From Fusibacter paucivorans (lineage in GTDB: Bacteria > Bacillota > Clostridia > Peptostreptococcales > Acidaminobacteraceae), in contig NZ_JAHBCL010000010.1 in assembly GCF_018390735.1 (NCBI RefSeq), positions 62,001 through 126,000 on the forward strand: 64,000 bases of DNA, written 5' to 3'. A model generated the notes under the pieces. The model had not been told where the DNA came from. It worked only from the letters and a program-made list of their open reading frames with translations, and made no database searches. A program made the position numbers and the translations under genes. Shown here piece after piece: positions 1 to 9,700 of this stretch (positions within the stretch are counted from its first letter, which is position 1; every line of letters starts with the position of its first letter).

Positions 1-423
1 GATTTCAAAAGCACCTGAAGCTAATGAGCTAATAATTTGATCCGCACCACTTGCCAACTGATTGGCAGGATAAATCTGAAGCACTATTTTGCCACCGCTT
101 CGCGCTTCAATTTCGTCAACCATCGTTTTAAAGAGAACACCCGATGGGGTCACGCCATAGTCCGCCGCGCTGAGTGATGTTGAAATTCTGGCAATGCGTA
201 CACCCTCTTGTTGGGTATACTGCGGAATTTCATAAACATTTTTATCAAGGCCAACCCTTACTTCTTCTGTTTGTGAAACTTCTGTACTTGAAGAGGATGA
301 TGCATTGCTTTCATTGTTATCGCTGTTCTGTGTTTCAGACGGCGCACTGCCTAATCCTCCACATCCTGACAAAACAATCGACAGTATCATTATCACGGTT
401 AACAAATAACGCATTTTTTTCAT
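1..423 (-). CDS. TRAP transporter substrate-binding lipoprotein (DctP family), C-terminus outside the window
   Basis: Only the first 141 codons are present; the gene continues beyond base 1. Reading the minus strand from ATG 421-423 gives a lipoprotein signal peptide with the lipobox LSGC (Cys at about residue 21), then a Ser/Asn-rich linker. A typical DctP start follows, with a segment reading FKTMVDEIEARSGGKI and IYPANQLASG. These are hallmarks of the extracytoplasmic receptors of TRAP transporters, which bind organic acids and deliver them to a DctQ/DctM sodium symporter. DctQM would be expected just to the left but is not visible. It is the last visible gene of the operon that starts at 4517, so it probably supplies the substrate that those enzymes degrade. 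The substrate cannot be read from this fragment. Confidence 0.85.
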   Translation of the reverse strand, partial: MKKMRYLLTVIMILSIVLSGCGGLGSAPSETQNSDNNESNASSSSSTEVSQTEEVRVGLDKNVYEIPQYTQQEGVRIARISTSLSAADYGVTPSGVLFKTMVDEIEARSGGKIVLQIYPANQLASGADQIISSLASGAFEI

Positions 424-481
424 AGTTTGACCCCTTTCATCATTACGATTCTTTTTTCATATGATCTAATTTCTAATTCCC

Positions 482-530
482 CAATTGAAGCGTCTCTTCA
501 ATTGACATACGCATTCATTGAACGAATGCG
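482..530. repeat. Two adjacent perfect stem-loops between the BKACE and TRAP receptor genes
   Basis: CAATTGAA (482-489) pairs with TTCAATTG (497-504), and CGCATTC (510-516) pairs with GAATGCG (524-530), each with a 7-base loop. No T-run follows on the minus strand, so these do not look like intrinsic terminators. In the mRNA they would sit between the enzyme genes and the receptor gene. They could protect the receptor message from decay or mark a processing site; that role is inference. Confidence 0.55.
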
Positions 531-646
531 ATCGACATCCCTGCCTGCTGCAACCCCTTTTACGTTGTCATTACACTCTTAAATGCTGTCGCAAACCTTT
601 GGTCACTCACATTGTTTTTGTTTACTTTGATAGCTCTACTTAGGTG

Positions 647-1549
647 TCATTTGTTTTTAATTGCCAACATCGCCCTTGCAGTTTCGACTGAAGCGATTGT
701 ATGACCTGATATTTCAGCAATTGTACGAACTGCCGCCACTTGTTCAGCACTGGATTTCGCCAAGACGCCTCGTTTAATATAGAGATTGTCTTCAAGACCA
801 ACACGGACATTGCCGCCCAGTGCAATCGCAACCATCGCCATATTAAACTGTGCCCTGCCAGCCCCTGCTACTGACCATACGTAATCACCGATCAGCTTAT
901 CTGCCGTTTGTTTTAAAAACACTAAATTTTCAACGGTTGCCGGCATACCGCCTAGAATCCCCAAGACAAATTGGATGTAAATAGGCCCTTTGAGAATGCC
1001 TTTTTGTTTAAAATAGGCCAAGTTGTTAATCATCCCTACATCATAAACTTCAAATTCCGGCTTCGTCCCCACTTCCGACATCGTCTCAATATAATGTTGT
1101 AAACCATCGAAAGTATTTTTAAAAACATTGTCCCGCGTCTTAATGAGATATGGCTTTTCCCAGCCGAATCCATCATCAATTTTTTCTGCAATCTCCGACA
1201 AGACAAAGTTCATTGTCCCAGCATTGCAAGAAGCCAATTCAGGCTTAAACACTTCAACCGGCAACAGCCTTTCTGCCGTTGTCATAAGCTGGCTGGCACC
1301 TGTCGTAACACAGACGATCACATCGCATTTCGAACGAATCCTCTCCAATATGTCTGACATGAGTTCATTTGAGGAAGACGGTTCTCCGGTTTCAGGGTTT
1401 CGAGCGTGAACGTGTACAACGGCAGCGCCTGCTTCGTAAGCTGCCTTTGCTTCCTCTGCAATTGCCTCTGGTGTAATGGGTAAATACGGGCTCATACTCG
1501 GCACGTGTACAGCACCTGTTAACGCTGCAGTAATGATTACTTGACGCAT
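647..1549 (-). CDS. 3-keto-5-aminohexanoate cleavage (BKACE) family enzyme
   Basis: A 300-residue TIM-barrel protein of the BKACE/Kce family. Members use a divalent metal to split a beta-keto acid with acetyl-CoA, giving acetoacetate and a new acyl-CoA. The N-terminus MRQVIITAALTGA and the metal-binding HVH (His46, His48) are characteristic. I chose the ATG at 1547-1549 because GAGGG lies at proper spacing and the family usually begins here; in-frame ATG 1606 and TTG 1609 would add about 20 residues that look unrelated. It follows the DUF6282 gene in the same operon. The family has many substrate subgroups (beta-keto acids from lysine, carnitine, betaine and others), and I cannot assign the substrate from sequence alone. 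Confidence 0.88.
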   Translation of the reverse strand: MRQVIITAALTGAVHVPSMSPYLPITPEAIAEEAKAAYEAGAAVVHVHARNPETGEPSSSNELMSDILERIRSKCDVIVCVTTGASQLMTTAERLLPVEVFKPELASCNAGTMNFVLSEIAEKIDDGFGWEKPYLIKTRDNVFKNTFDGLQHYIETMSEVGTKPEFEVYDVGMINNLAYFKQKGILKGPIYIQFVLGILGGMPATVENLVFLKQTADKLIGDYVWSVAGAGRAQFNMAMVAIALGGNVRVGLEDNLYIKRGVLAKSSAEQVAAVRTIAEISGHTIASVETARAMLAIKNK

Positions 1550-1613
1550 CTCGGTTTTCCCTCTACTTTCTTTTATAACTTTCTTTTCGTTCTTGGTGTT
1601 CGTCATCAAACGT

Positions 1614-2486
1614 TTAAAACCTCATGAGTTTTGCTGGATTAGTCTTGCCAATGAGTTCAATATCAGCCTCAGTTAGGCCATTACGAGATTCCAGTAAATT
1701 TATAAAGGTCATCATGCCTTCAACCGGGCTGCCATTGCCCTTTTGTCCCATATCCGAATCGAGAATAAAACAGTCGATTGGCAATGCCTCAAGCATTTCA
1801 TCGACAATATGCCAAGGTAGAGGCCCCAATTTGGATGCATCTGAGAAGACGCAGACATTCAGCTCAATATAAGCCCCCATCTTTGCCCATTTTTGCATTT
1901 GCTCATAAGTCGCGCCAATATGAAAATGAGGGTGATTGACAAGAACACGTTTAACGCCCACTTCAAATGCTTTTGTTACCAGATGGTCAATTTCCCATGC
2001 AGAGCCATGCCCCGTTCCCAATACCATGTCATTAGCAGCCATGTATTTTAAAATTTCCACAGCTTCCGGCATCATCACACCGTCTTCATCAACATAGACA
2101 ACGGGTTCTTCTTTTACCGATGCCATTCCTGATCCCGCAAAATTCCCCTTGTGAGCATCAATGTGATTCTTTGCTGACACCGTGGGAAAATAAATCATCT
2201 GTGTCCCCATTTGACGTGCTGTATCAACTGCCTTGAGATTAAAAAGGCCCATAGAATGATTGAGGGCCAACGAACTGAATATTCTAACATCACCCTTTGC
2301 CAAATGTTTTTCAATCATGGTACAACCAAGTGCAGATGGGAAATAATGATCTTTTACTAAAAACCCTCTATAACCAGCCGCACGCGCCTCCGTCAGCATA
2401 TCAGCTACATCCAGTTCGCGGTTTGCCGTTGAAGGCCCCGTGTGAACATGTAAATCAATAAGTCCCTTGAGTATGGATCGATTCAT
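1614..2486 (-). CDS. DUF6282 family protein, amidohydrolase/PHP-like metal-dependent hydrolase
   Basis: A 290-residue protein with a metal-site beginning DLHVHTGPS, a second DH pair (KDHYFPS), a third His-rich motif NHPHFH and a late Asp in ILDSDMGQ. This order of ligands is that of amidohydrolase/PHP-type barrels, and the overall pattern matches the DUF6282 family. Its reaction is unknown; hydrolysis or decarboxylation of an organic-acid intermediate is likely given its neighbours. The start is ATG 2484-2486, eight bases after AAGGAGG; a GTG at 2495 overlaps that ribosome site and is less likely. It lies between the DUF169 gene and the BKACE gene in one transcription unit. Confidence 0.8.
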   Translation of the reverse strand: MNRSILKGLIDLHVHTGPSTANRELDVADMLTEARAAGYRGFLVKDHYFPSALGCTMIEKHLAKGDVRIFSSLALNHSMGLFNLKAVDTARQMGTQMIYFPTVSAKNHIDAHKGNFAGSGMASVKEEPVVYVDEDGVMMPEAVEILKYMAANDMVLGTGHGSAWEIDHLVTKAFEVGVKRVLVNHPHFHIGATYEQMQKWAKMGAYIELNVCVFSDASKLGPLPWHIVDEMLEALPIDCFILDSDMGQKGNGSPVEGMMTFINLLESRNGLTEADIELIGKTNPAKLMRF

Positions 2487-2540
2487 GCATAACACCTCCT
2501 TAAGATGACCGCATTATTCTTTTGAATACACCAGCATTTT

Positions 2541-3311
2541 CTAAAACGCTGCATAGCTGTCTGGGAGCCCTGCCATCATATCCGTTGAAATGCCATAAGG
2601 CGCAATTGGATAGCGAAGACCATTTTTATAAAGCTTCTCAAGGCCTTCTAAAGCACGTTCCAAATTTTTTGGCGTCATTGTCAGAACGAGATCATGCGCC
2701 TTCGTACCGCCAAATTTTCGCTCTGCAAAACTAGGGAGCGCAAGGCTCGGTTTGCCTGTTTCATAGGTTCTAATCCAAGAATCATTGCACGCAGATTCAC
2801 CTGAAAAAGTAAATGACAGTTTCTCATATTGACCATACAGGTATCCGCTGAGCAGCATAAAAAACTGTTCAGAATCACCATAGAGAATACAGACATCTGT
2901 CTGTGTCAGCTTGCCACTGTCCACTGGTGAAGCAATAATACCAACAACCTGCTTTGACAGAATATTGAGCTGACAGTGATGTGCCTTTGCCGCTTCAGGA
3001 TCGTGCCAGATATCCGCAAACATTTTGCCGGATTCAAAGCGTTCATCCGGTTTTTCAAAACCGTGGATGACACGGCAATAATCTGCGTGAAAATTGTGAT
3101 GTCTAATCCCCATCGTCCAACGATAGTAGCGGGCTTGTCCAATGAGCTGACATGCCGCATGCCGTTTAGGACTGGTGCGAACACCTTTTACCGCTTGAAA
3201 AGCTTCTTCCGTTTCACAAAACTGCAACCCGATGATCGGTTCAGCATAGCGAAGGTACTTCACTAATTTTGATATGATATCTTCCCACGCTACTTTGCTT
3301 TCATCATGCAT
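2541..3311 (-). CDS. DUF169 family protein
   Basis: A 256-residue soluble protein of the DUF169 family (COG2043). The typical features are the early phrase EPIIGLQF, a CQLIGQARYY segment, and the later GDSEQFFMLLSGY and FSGESACND segments. Conserved Cys and His residues suggest metal or cofactor binding, but no function is established for this group. Its ATG overlaps the TAA stop of the cupin gene by one base (TAATG at 3311), so the two are probably translationally coupled. The operon context points to a role in the same degradative pathway. Confidence 0.75.
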   Translation of the reverse strand: MHDESKVAWEDIISKLVKYLRYAEPIIGLQFCETEEAFQAVKGVRTSPKRHAACQLIGQARYYRWTMGIRHHNFHADYCRVIHGFEKPDERFESGKMFADIWHDPEAAKAHHCQLNILSKQVVGIIASPVDSGKLTQTDVCILYGDSEQFFMLLSGYLYGQYEKLSFTFSGESACNDSWIRTYETGKPSLALPSFAERKFGGTKAHDLVLTMTPKNLERALEGLEKLYKNGLRYPIAPYGISTDMMAGLPDSYAAF

Positions 3312-3694
3312 TATTTGCCTTCTTTCTCAGCTAAAAATGCGGTAAAGCTTTCTGTATATTCCGGTCTGTCCGGTGTAAAAATATCCATTTGCAGACAAGG
3401 TACCGTGCTATCGTAAACATGGATATAATGCTCGACATTCGGCGGCACCGTTACCCATGAACCCGGTGTTAAGCGATAGGGTACGCCGTCAACATAATAA
3501 TCGCACTCGCCTTCAAGGACTAATGCCACCTGCTCATTTGGATGCGTATGCGGTTTTACTTCATTACCATTTTCTACGCGTCCCACCGTACAGCATAGCG
3601 TGTCTGCTTCCATCGCGAAAACGACGCGCTCAATACCCGCTCTCAGCGGCTGCCATTTTGTTTCATTCCAGTTGCCATTTGCAATTTTACTCAT
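3311..3694 (-). CDS. Small cupin-domain protein
   Basis: A 127-residue single cupin barrel. The two cupin motifs are visible: a KPHTHPNEQVALVLEGE stretch containing two His and a Glu that would bind a metal, and GSWVTVPPNVEHYIH with the final His. Such small cupins act as isomerases, dioxygenases or ligand-binding proteins, so the reaction cannot be named. The start ATG 3692-3694 follows GAGGAGG by six bases and overlaps the end of the aldolase gene by eight bases. The gene is coupled to both neighbours. Confidence 0.85.
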   Translation of the reverse strand: MSKIANGNWNETKWQPLRAGIERVVFAMEADTLCCTVGRVENGNEVKPHTHPNEQVALVLEGECDYYVDGVPYRLTPGSWVTVPPNVEHYIHVYDSTVPCLQMDIFTPDRPEYTESFTAFLAEKEGK

Positions 3695-4517
3695 TCTTTG
3701 CCTCCTCAACTTGCTTTGATAATGTTTCATAGCGCTTTGTCTTAAATGTATTCAGTTCTTCATAGGCCTGCTGAAACCTCTTTGCCGCCATTAACAAATC
3801 TGAACTGTATGCCACCATATGCATTCCCCACGCCTCATAGAGCGTCACTTCTTCCATCGATCCGGCATACGCCCCTAGATACTTGCCGCTCCTTAGAACT
3901 GTTTCTGTAATGCCTCTGACGACAGCAAGTACTTCAGGATCATTGGTTTGTCCACGTTTGCCCATCTCAGCACTGATACTTGCAACGCCAATAAAGATGA
4001 CATCGACATTGCGGATATTGCATATTTCATTGATGCGACCTGCCATTTGCAGATTTTCAATCATCACCATGCTGGTAAATGCCTCATTGAATCCTTCAAT
4101 ATAGTCATCACTTTCATAAAGACCATAATGTCCGGAGCGTGTTGTCAGTGCAAAATCCAATCTCCCAAGTGGTGCATATCGCATATAGGTAGCAGCACTT
4201 TCTATTTCTGCCAACTCATCGGCAATCGGCATCAAGATGCCCTGCGCACCTAAATCAATTGTATGAAGAATATGCTCTTCCTGATTTGAAGGAAGCCTCA
4301 CAACTGCCGACATGCCCACGCCATTCGCCGTTCGGATCATTGTCATTATGGATTCATAGCTGTAAGCACTATGTCTGGCATCGACAATGATAAAGTCAAA
4401 TTGCGAATAGCCAATCATTTCCACAATTTGAGCATTATTAAGTTTGATATACGTTCCCACAGAGAGCCCGCCTTGACTTAATTTTGCTTTCAGGGATAAT
4501 TGCGATGGATACGCCAA
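3687..4517 (-). CDS. HpcH/HpaI aldolase/citrate-lyase family protein with an altered metal site
   Basis: A 276-residue TIM barrel of the HpcH/HpaI family, class II aldolases that cleave hydroxy-keto acids to pyruvate and an aldehyde. Visible family landmarks are a TYIKLN start, VDARHS (the catalytic His region), VVRLPSN, LGAQGILMP and MIEN with the metal-binding Glu. Where relatives read FIGPxDLS, this protein reads FIGVASIS, so the Asp metal ligand is replaced by Ser. The start is TTG 4515-4517 with a strong AAAGGAGG seven bases upstream. As first gene after the sigma-54 promoter it leads the operon. It may be an aldolase with a changed metal mode, or a lyase or binding protein of different specificity. 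Confidence 0.8.
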   Translation of the reverse strand: MAYPSQLSLKAKLSQGGLSVGTYIKLNNAQIVEMIGYSQFDFIIVDARHSAYSYESIMTMIRTANGVGMSAVVRLPSNQEEHILHTIDLGAQGILMPIADELAEIESAATYMRYAPLGRLDFALTTRSGHYGLYESDDYIEGFNEAFTSMVMIENLQMAGRINEICNIRNVDVIFIGVASISAEMGKRGQTNDPEVLAVVRGITETVLRSGKYLGAYAGSMEEVTLYEAWGMHMVAYSSDLLMAAKRFQQAYEELNTFKTKRYETLSKQVEEAKNE

Positions 4518-4553
4518 TCCTTCACCTCCTTTTTAAAGCTCGTCTAGACTTAA

Positions 4554-4569
4554 CGCAAAAGTGATGCCA
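4554..4569 (-). promoter_or_regulatory. Sigma-54 (-24/-12) promoter of the aldolase-BKACE-TRAP operon
   Basis: The minus strand reads TGGCAT-CACTT-TTGCG. The -24 GG (4567-4568) and the -12 GC (4555-4556) have the exact spacing required by the RpoN consensus TGGCAC-N5-TTGCW. A transcript would start near 4543 and reach the ribosome site of the TTG-started aldolase gene within about 20 bases. The divergent gene at 5048 encodes a matching sigma-54 activator, which supports the call. Confidence 0.8.
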
Positions 4570-5047
4570 AATATCATCTTCAAAACTTAAACGCTCTGTT
4601 TTCAACGCGTTTGCAGCTTCTGACGATGAGCGTAAGCATCATTTCACCTAAACAGTGAAGAGATATACTTCAATTTGCTGATTTTTGAAAATCCATCAAG
4701 TCAATATCGACTCGTTTGTTGCTTCGTTTAATTGAGATATTTCTTTAAAATTTTGAACTTTTTTAAGAAATCACTCAAAATAGGCCATATCAACATTTCT
4801 TTCAAAGCATTTACTGTAATTATTCAATAGATGCAATAAGTCGTTTTTGATTTATATAGGCAATTGTATTTTGCTTCATCGTGCCTCAAGCGTTCTTATT
4901 TCACACAATCAGATAATCAACTCATATTCGACTTGTTTTTATCTTGCGCTTTAAGTCATCATTGTACCTTAAGTTGACTTTTTAAAAACATCATGTTAGA
5001 TTGAAGTAAATTTGATGTCGTGTAACCACAGAGGGGGCCAGCAAATC
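4570..5047. promoter_or_regulatory. Activator-binding region between the sigma-54 promoter and the divergent regulator
   Basis: This 478-base AT-rich stretch has no convincing gene. It contains repeated AAGTC/GACTT half-sites: a compact dyad AGTC-N6-GACT at 4699-4712, and single or inverted copies at 4838-4842, 4930-4934, 4953-4957 and 4976-4980. They lie 130 to 410 bases upstream of the -24 element, a normal distance for enhancer sites of sigma-54 activators. The 4976-4980 copy is close to the regulator's own start and could allow autoregulation. Binding is inferred. Confidence 0.4.
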
Positions 5048-6508
5048 ATGAACAGTGTCGAATGGAATTTGTCCATCAACTTGCAGGATATTCTAGATGT
5101 TCTCGAACTGCCAACGCACATTATCGATCATAACGGCATTGTCGTCGCCGTTAACGATAAGTGGGTAAAGCACATTGGCGTGTCTAAAGAGGAAGCCATT
5201 GGTTTTAAAATCAATGACGTGCTCCGAAGCTCTATGACGAAATTCTACTTTTCAATTGATTACGATGCGGACAAAGATGACAGCGAACAAAACGTCACAC
5301 ACTTTAAGGAAGCACTAAAGGATTCCGTTGCACTAAAAGTATTGGAAACCAAGACGAAAATAGCGATGTTCACGTATTCCGCAAAGCACGAAACAAAGCA
5401 TAATAAGATGCTTGTCACCAGCACCCCCATCTTGCGCGATAACAAGGTCTGCTATGTTGTGACGACACTAGCAAACGTCACCGAATCCATTCATCAGGCG
5501 CAACAGCTTGAAAAAGAAATACAAAAAAACGAAATGATTTTAGAAGAACTGAATTATTATAAAATGCAGCAGGTATCGCCAAAGATCGTTGGCAACAGCC
5601 CAGAAATTAAAAAAATAAAGGATTACATCGCCTTTGTCTCAAAAGCGAACGTCACCGTTTTAATCACTGGCGAAAGCGGCGTTGGCAAGGAAGTCTTTGC
5701 CAATGAAATTTATAGGAACAGTCATCGTGCTGACAAGGCCTTTGTTAAAATCAACTGCGCTTCTATACCGGATAATTTAATTGAATCCGAGCTCTTTGGG
5801 TATGAAAAAGGCGCCTTTACAGGCGCCAATAAAACGAAAATAGGACTGTTTGAAGTCGCCGATCAGGGGACTATTCTCCTTGACGAAATTGGAGAGCTGC
5901 CGCTCAATCTCCAGTCAAAGCTCCTTCGCGTGCTTCAAGAAATGGAAATCATGCGCATTGGTGGTAAAAAGCCTATTAAGATCGATGTCAGAGTCATTGC
6001 TTCAACAAATGTTGATTTATATCAAAGTGTTCAAAATGGGCTTTTCCGCAGCGATCTTTTCTATCGTCTCAACGTTATTCCCATCCATATCCCTGCACTC
6101 CGAGGACGAAGTGAAGATATTCCCGAATTAGCCGACTACTTCGTCGAAAAGTTCAATCGCAAATACAGCAAATTAAAAAGTCTTTCTGACGATGCCATTA
6201 TGCTTTTAAAGAATTACCAGTGGCCCGGCAATATTCGTGAAATGGAAAATTTACTTGAGCGCATTGTCATCATTGGCAGCAAAGACAAGATTACACAGGC
6301 TGATTTACGCTGCATTCTCTATCAGGATGAAGCCGCAGTCGCTGAAACCGCTGATTTAAGTTACGATGAAGCACTCGAAGCTTTTGATCGAAAATTGATA
6401 GAGGATTCACTGCATAAATATGGCAGTACTTATAAAGCCGCGGAGCATTTGCATACGACACAGTCTAAAATTGCACGTAAAGCAAAAAAATACAATATCC
6501 TGTGGTAA
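5048..6508 (+). CDS. Sigma-54-dependent transcriptional activator (PAS-AAA+-Fis)
   Basis: A 486-residue enhancer-binding protein. It starts with a PAS sensory domain (about residues 10-135), followed by a short coiled linker and an AAA+ domain (about 175-410). The AAA+ domain has Walker A GESGVGKE, the sigma-54 contact loop GAFTGA, a Walker B region GTILLDEIGELP and an arginine region RSDLFYRLNVI. A Fis-type helix-turn-helix occupies the last 45 residues (YGSTYKAAEHLHTTQSKI). ATG 5048 follows GAGGGGG and is preferred over the weak TTG at 5012. It is divergent from the catabolic operon and almost certainly activates its -24/-12 promoter when the PAS domain senses a ligand. Confidence 0.92.
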   Translation: MNSVEWNLSINLQDILDVLELPTHIIDHNGIVVAVNDKWVKHIGVSKEEAIGFKINDVLRSSMTKFYFSIDYDADKDDSEQNVTHFKEALKDSVALKVLETKTKIAMFTYSAKHETKHNKMLVTSTPILRDNKVCYVVTTLANVTESIHQAQQLEKEIQKNEMILEELNYYKMQQVSPKIVGNSPEIKKIKDYIAFVSKANVTVLITGESGVGKEVFANEIYRNSHRADKAFVKINCASIPDNLIESELFGYEKGAFTGANKTKIGLFEVADQGTILLDEIGELPLNLQSKLLRVLQEMEIMRIGGKKPIKIDVRVIASTNVDLYQSVQNGLFRSDLFYRLNVIPIHIPALRGRSEDIPELADYFVEKFNRKYSKLKSLSDDAIMLLKNYQWPGNIREMENLLERIVIIGSKDKITQADLRCILYQDEAAVAETADLSYDEALEAFDRKLIEDSLHKYGSTYKAAEHLHTTQSKIARKAKKYNILW

Positions 6509-6709
6509 TGACATACACTGCCTTTTACAACCGTTACACTAGCCTTACAAACAAACATGCACCATAACAAGTGTATGCCATAACAAACATGCGCTACATT
6601 AAACATACGCATTCCTAAAATGTAAACACAATCCTTTCGCCGAACAATAAGAAACGCCGTTTCATTTTACTGCTCTCGGTTAACTGGTATAATGTTGTCG
6701 ATAAACGTA

Positions 6710-6770
6710 AAAAAGCCCTGCCGTGCATCTGATCTGCTCAATCATCATGCAAGACAAGGCTTTATTTTAT
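6710..6770 (-). terminator. Intrinsic terminator downstream of carB
   Basis: On the minus strand AAGCCTTGTCTTGCAT pairs with ATGCACGGCAGGGCTT (13 of 16 positions), followed by TTTTTT. It lies 15 to 75 bases after the carB stop and between two convergent genes. A run of T also follows the plus-strand arm, so it may end the activator transcript as well. Confidence 0.75.
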
Positions 6771-6784
6771 TGATTTTAACGCCT

Positions 6785-9700
6785 TTAACCAATTTTTTTA
6801 ATATCGTAAACCTGAAGGTCATCAAGGCCTTCTTTGGTGTTAATCAATTTGACAAATGCACGATACGTATCATAGGCATGAACACACGGGATCTTCTTTT
6901 CAGTCGCATATCGTCTAAGACCAAATGACTGCTTACCCGCTTCACCAGACAAATTGGTAACGACAAATTTTACGTCGCCGTCGTTGATTACTTCGACGAG
7001 ATCATCTGATACTGACATTTTCGGCATTTTAATATGATTGGCTTCACAGAAGGCAACGGTTGCCTGATCTGTTACGATTTCAAGGCCTGCTGATGCAAAA
7101 CCGTCGACGATCTTTTCTACTTCGTAGAGCTGCTCGTCTAAGTAATCGAGCTGGCAAACGACTTTTCCCTTATTGTCAACCGCATTGCCTAAGGAAATAA
7201 ATCCCTTTAACAACGCGCGTTCCACTGTGTCTTCAATGCACATGATTTCGCCTGTAGACTTCATATTCGGTCCAAGGGCAATATCAATACCAACGAGTTT
7301 GTCGTTGGAGAAGACAGGCAGTTTCACTGCATAGACATCTTTTTCAGGGTAAAGACCCGTACTGTATCCCTGCTCTGCAAGTGTCTGTCCAAGCATAATG
7401 CCCGTTGACAGCTTAATCATCGGCACACCGGTGATCTTGCTGAGGAATGGTACCGTACGCGATGCACGAAGATTGACCTCAATGATGTATATTTCGCCAT
7501 TTTGGATAATGAGCTGAATATTCATCAGACCCTTGACTTCAAAGATTTCAGAGAGTTTCTTTGTTATCTCAAAAATGCGGTTTTTAACATCGACATTCAA
7601 AGCCGGCGGCGGATAGATGGAAATACTGTCACCGGAGTGAATACCCGCGCGCTCAAGATGTTCCATAATACCCGGGATCAATACTTCGCTGCCGTTGCAG
7701 ATTGCATCGACTTCCACTTCCTTGCCGTTAAGATAATTATCGACGAGAACGTCTTCATTACCAAGATCAAGCAGCTCCTGTACGTAGGTCGCCAGCGTTT
7801 CCTTTGTTTCAACAATTTTCATGCCGAGACCGCCAATGACATAACTTGGTCTAACGAGTACCGGATAGCCATAGCCTTCTGCCGCCTCAAGTGCTTTTTC
7901 CGGTGTCGTAACAGTCGTCCCCTCCGGATGTTTAATTCCTGCTTTATTAATAAGTTGATAGAAGCGCTCACGATTTTCACTCGCATCAATCTGATCGTAA
8001 TCTGTACCAAGTACGTAGTCTTTCATCGAATCAGCAAGTTTAAGCCCTGTATTGCCTGCATATTGTACGATAACACCTTCTGGCTGTTCATACTCAACGA
8101 CATTCAGGACATCCTCAATGGTCAGCGGTTCAAAATACAGTTTATCGGAAACGTCGAAATCGGTACTGACCGTTTCGGGGTTATTGTTAATGATAATGCC
8201 TTCATAGCCTTTTGATTTAAGTGCCATAATACCATGGACAGAACAGTAGTCGAATTCGACACCCTGTCCAATTTTAATGGGGCCCGAACCAACGACGACT
8301 ACTTTTTTGCGATCAGTGCGCTCATTTTCATCAAACGGATCATAAGTTGAATAATAGTAAGGCGTCAGCGCCTCAAATTCACCGCTACAGGTATCGACCA
8401 TCTTATACGATGCAACAATGCCCATATTTTTACGATAAGTCCTGACGTCAAATTCTGAAGGATGATCCAGCAAGTGCTTTGAAAGGAATGCATCCGACAT
8501 CCCCATGCGTTTCATCTTTGTCATCTGATCTTTCGTGATGCATTTGAGCACCGATTTGCGCACAAAATTTTCGAGCATGACAATATTTTTCAATTTATGC
8601 AGAAAGAAGAGGTCAATCCCAGTTCTCGCATTAATCCCAATCGGCGTCACTTCACGTCTTAACAGTTCCGCTACATAGAATATGCGGTCGGATTTTGGAA
8701 ATTTAATATTGTCAAAAAGTTCTGTCAAAGTAAGTTTCATCAGCGGTTCAAACATTAAGCTGTACTGATTCAGTTCCAATGACCGAATGGCTTTTAAGAA
8801 AGCCGCTTCAAAGTTATTGCCAATGGCCATGACCTCACCAGTTGCCTTCATTGTCGTTCCAAGTGAGTTATCACCTTCTGGGAACTTGTCAAATGCCCAT
8901 TTAGGGAATTTAATGACGCAATAATCCAATGACGGCTCATAGCAGGCATAGGTATTCTTTGTAATATCATTTTCAATTTGGTCTAAATGATAGCCAAGCG
9001 CAATCTTCGTCGACACTTTGGCTATCGGATAGCCCGTCGCCTTGGAAGCCAGCGCCGATGATCTAGAAACCCTAGGATTGACTTCAATAACGTAAAACTG
9101 AAAGCTATCCGGGTCAAGTGCATACTGAACATTACAGCCGCCGACGATTTCCAGTTCGCCTGCGATATCAATCGCCGCTTTCCGCAGCATTTGATACTCA
9201 CGATCACTGAGTGTTTGTGATGGCGCCACAACAATGCTGTCTCCCGTGTGTACGCCGAGCGGATCAATATTTTCCATATTACAGATGGTAATGCAGTTGC
9301 CTGCGCCATCGCGCATAATTTCGTATTCAATTTCTTTCCAGCCCATCAGTGATTTTTCAATCAAAACTTGGCTAACTGGCGATAATGACAGGCCGCGTTT
9401 CGTAACGGTTTCAAACTCTTCCATGGTATGACAAATACCGCCGCCCGTGCCCCCAAGGGTATAGGCCGGTCTGACAACCAACGGAAGTTCTAAATGTTTC
9501 AATGTCTCAAGTGCTTCTTTGTATGTGGTGACTGGATAGCTTTCGAGCACGGGAATATCAATTTTTTCCATTGCTTTTTTAAAAGCATCACGGTCTTCTG
9601 ATCGCTTAATCCCTTCAATAGAAGTTCCGAGTACTTCAATGCCGTAAGCATCGAGTACGCCGCTTTCATGAAGTTCGACGGCAGCGTTTAAACCCGTCTG

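Noticed and set aside
7502-8215. 237-residue plus-strand frame inside carB
   Set aside because: It is antisense to a well-conserved housekeeping gene and its sequence has no family character.
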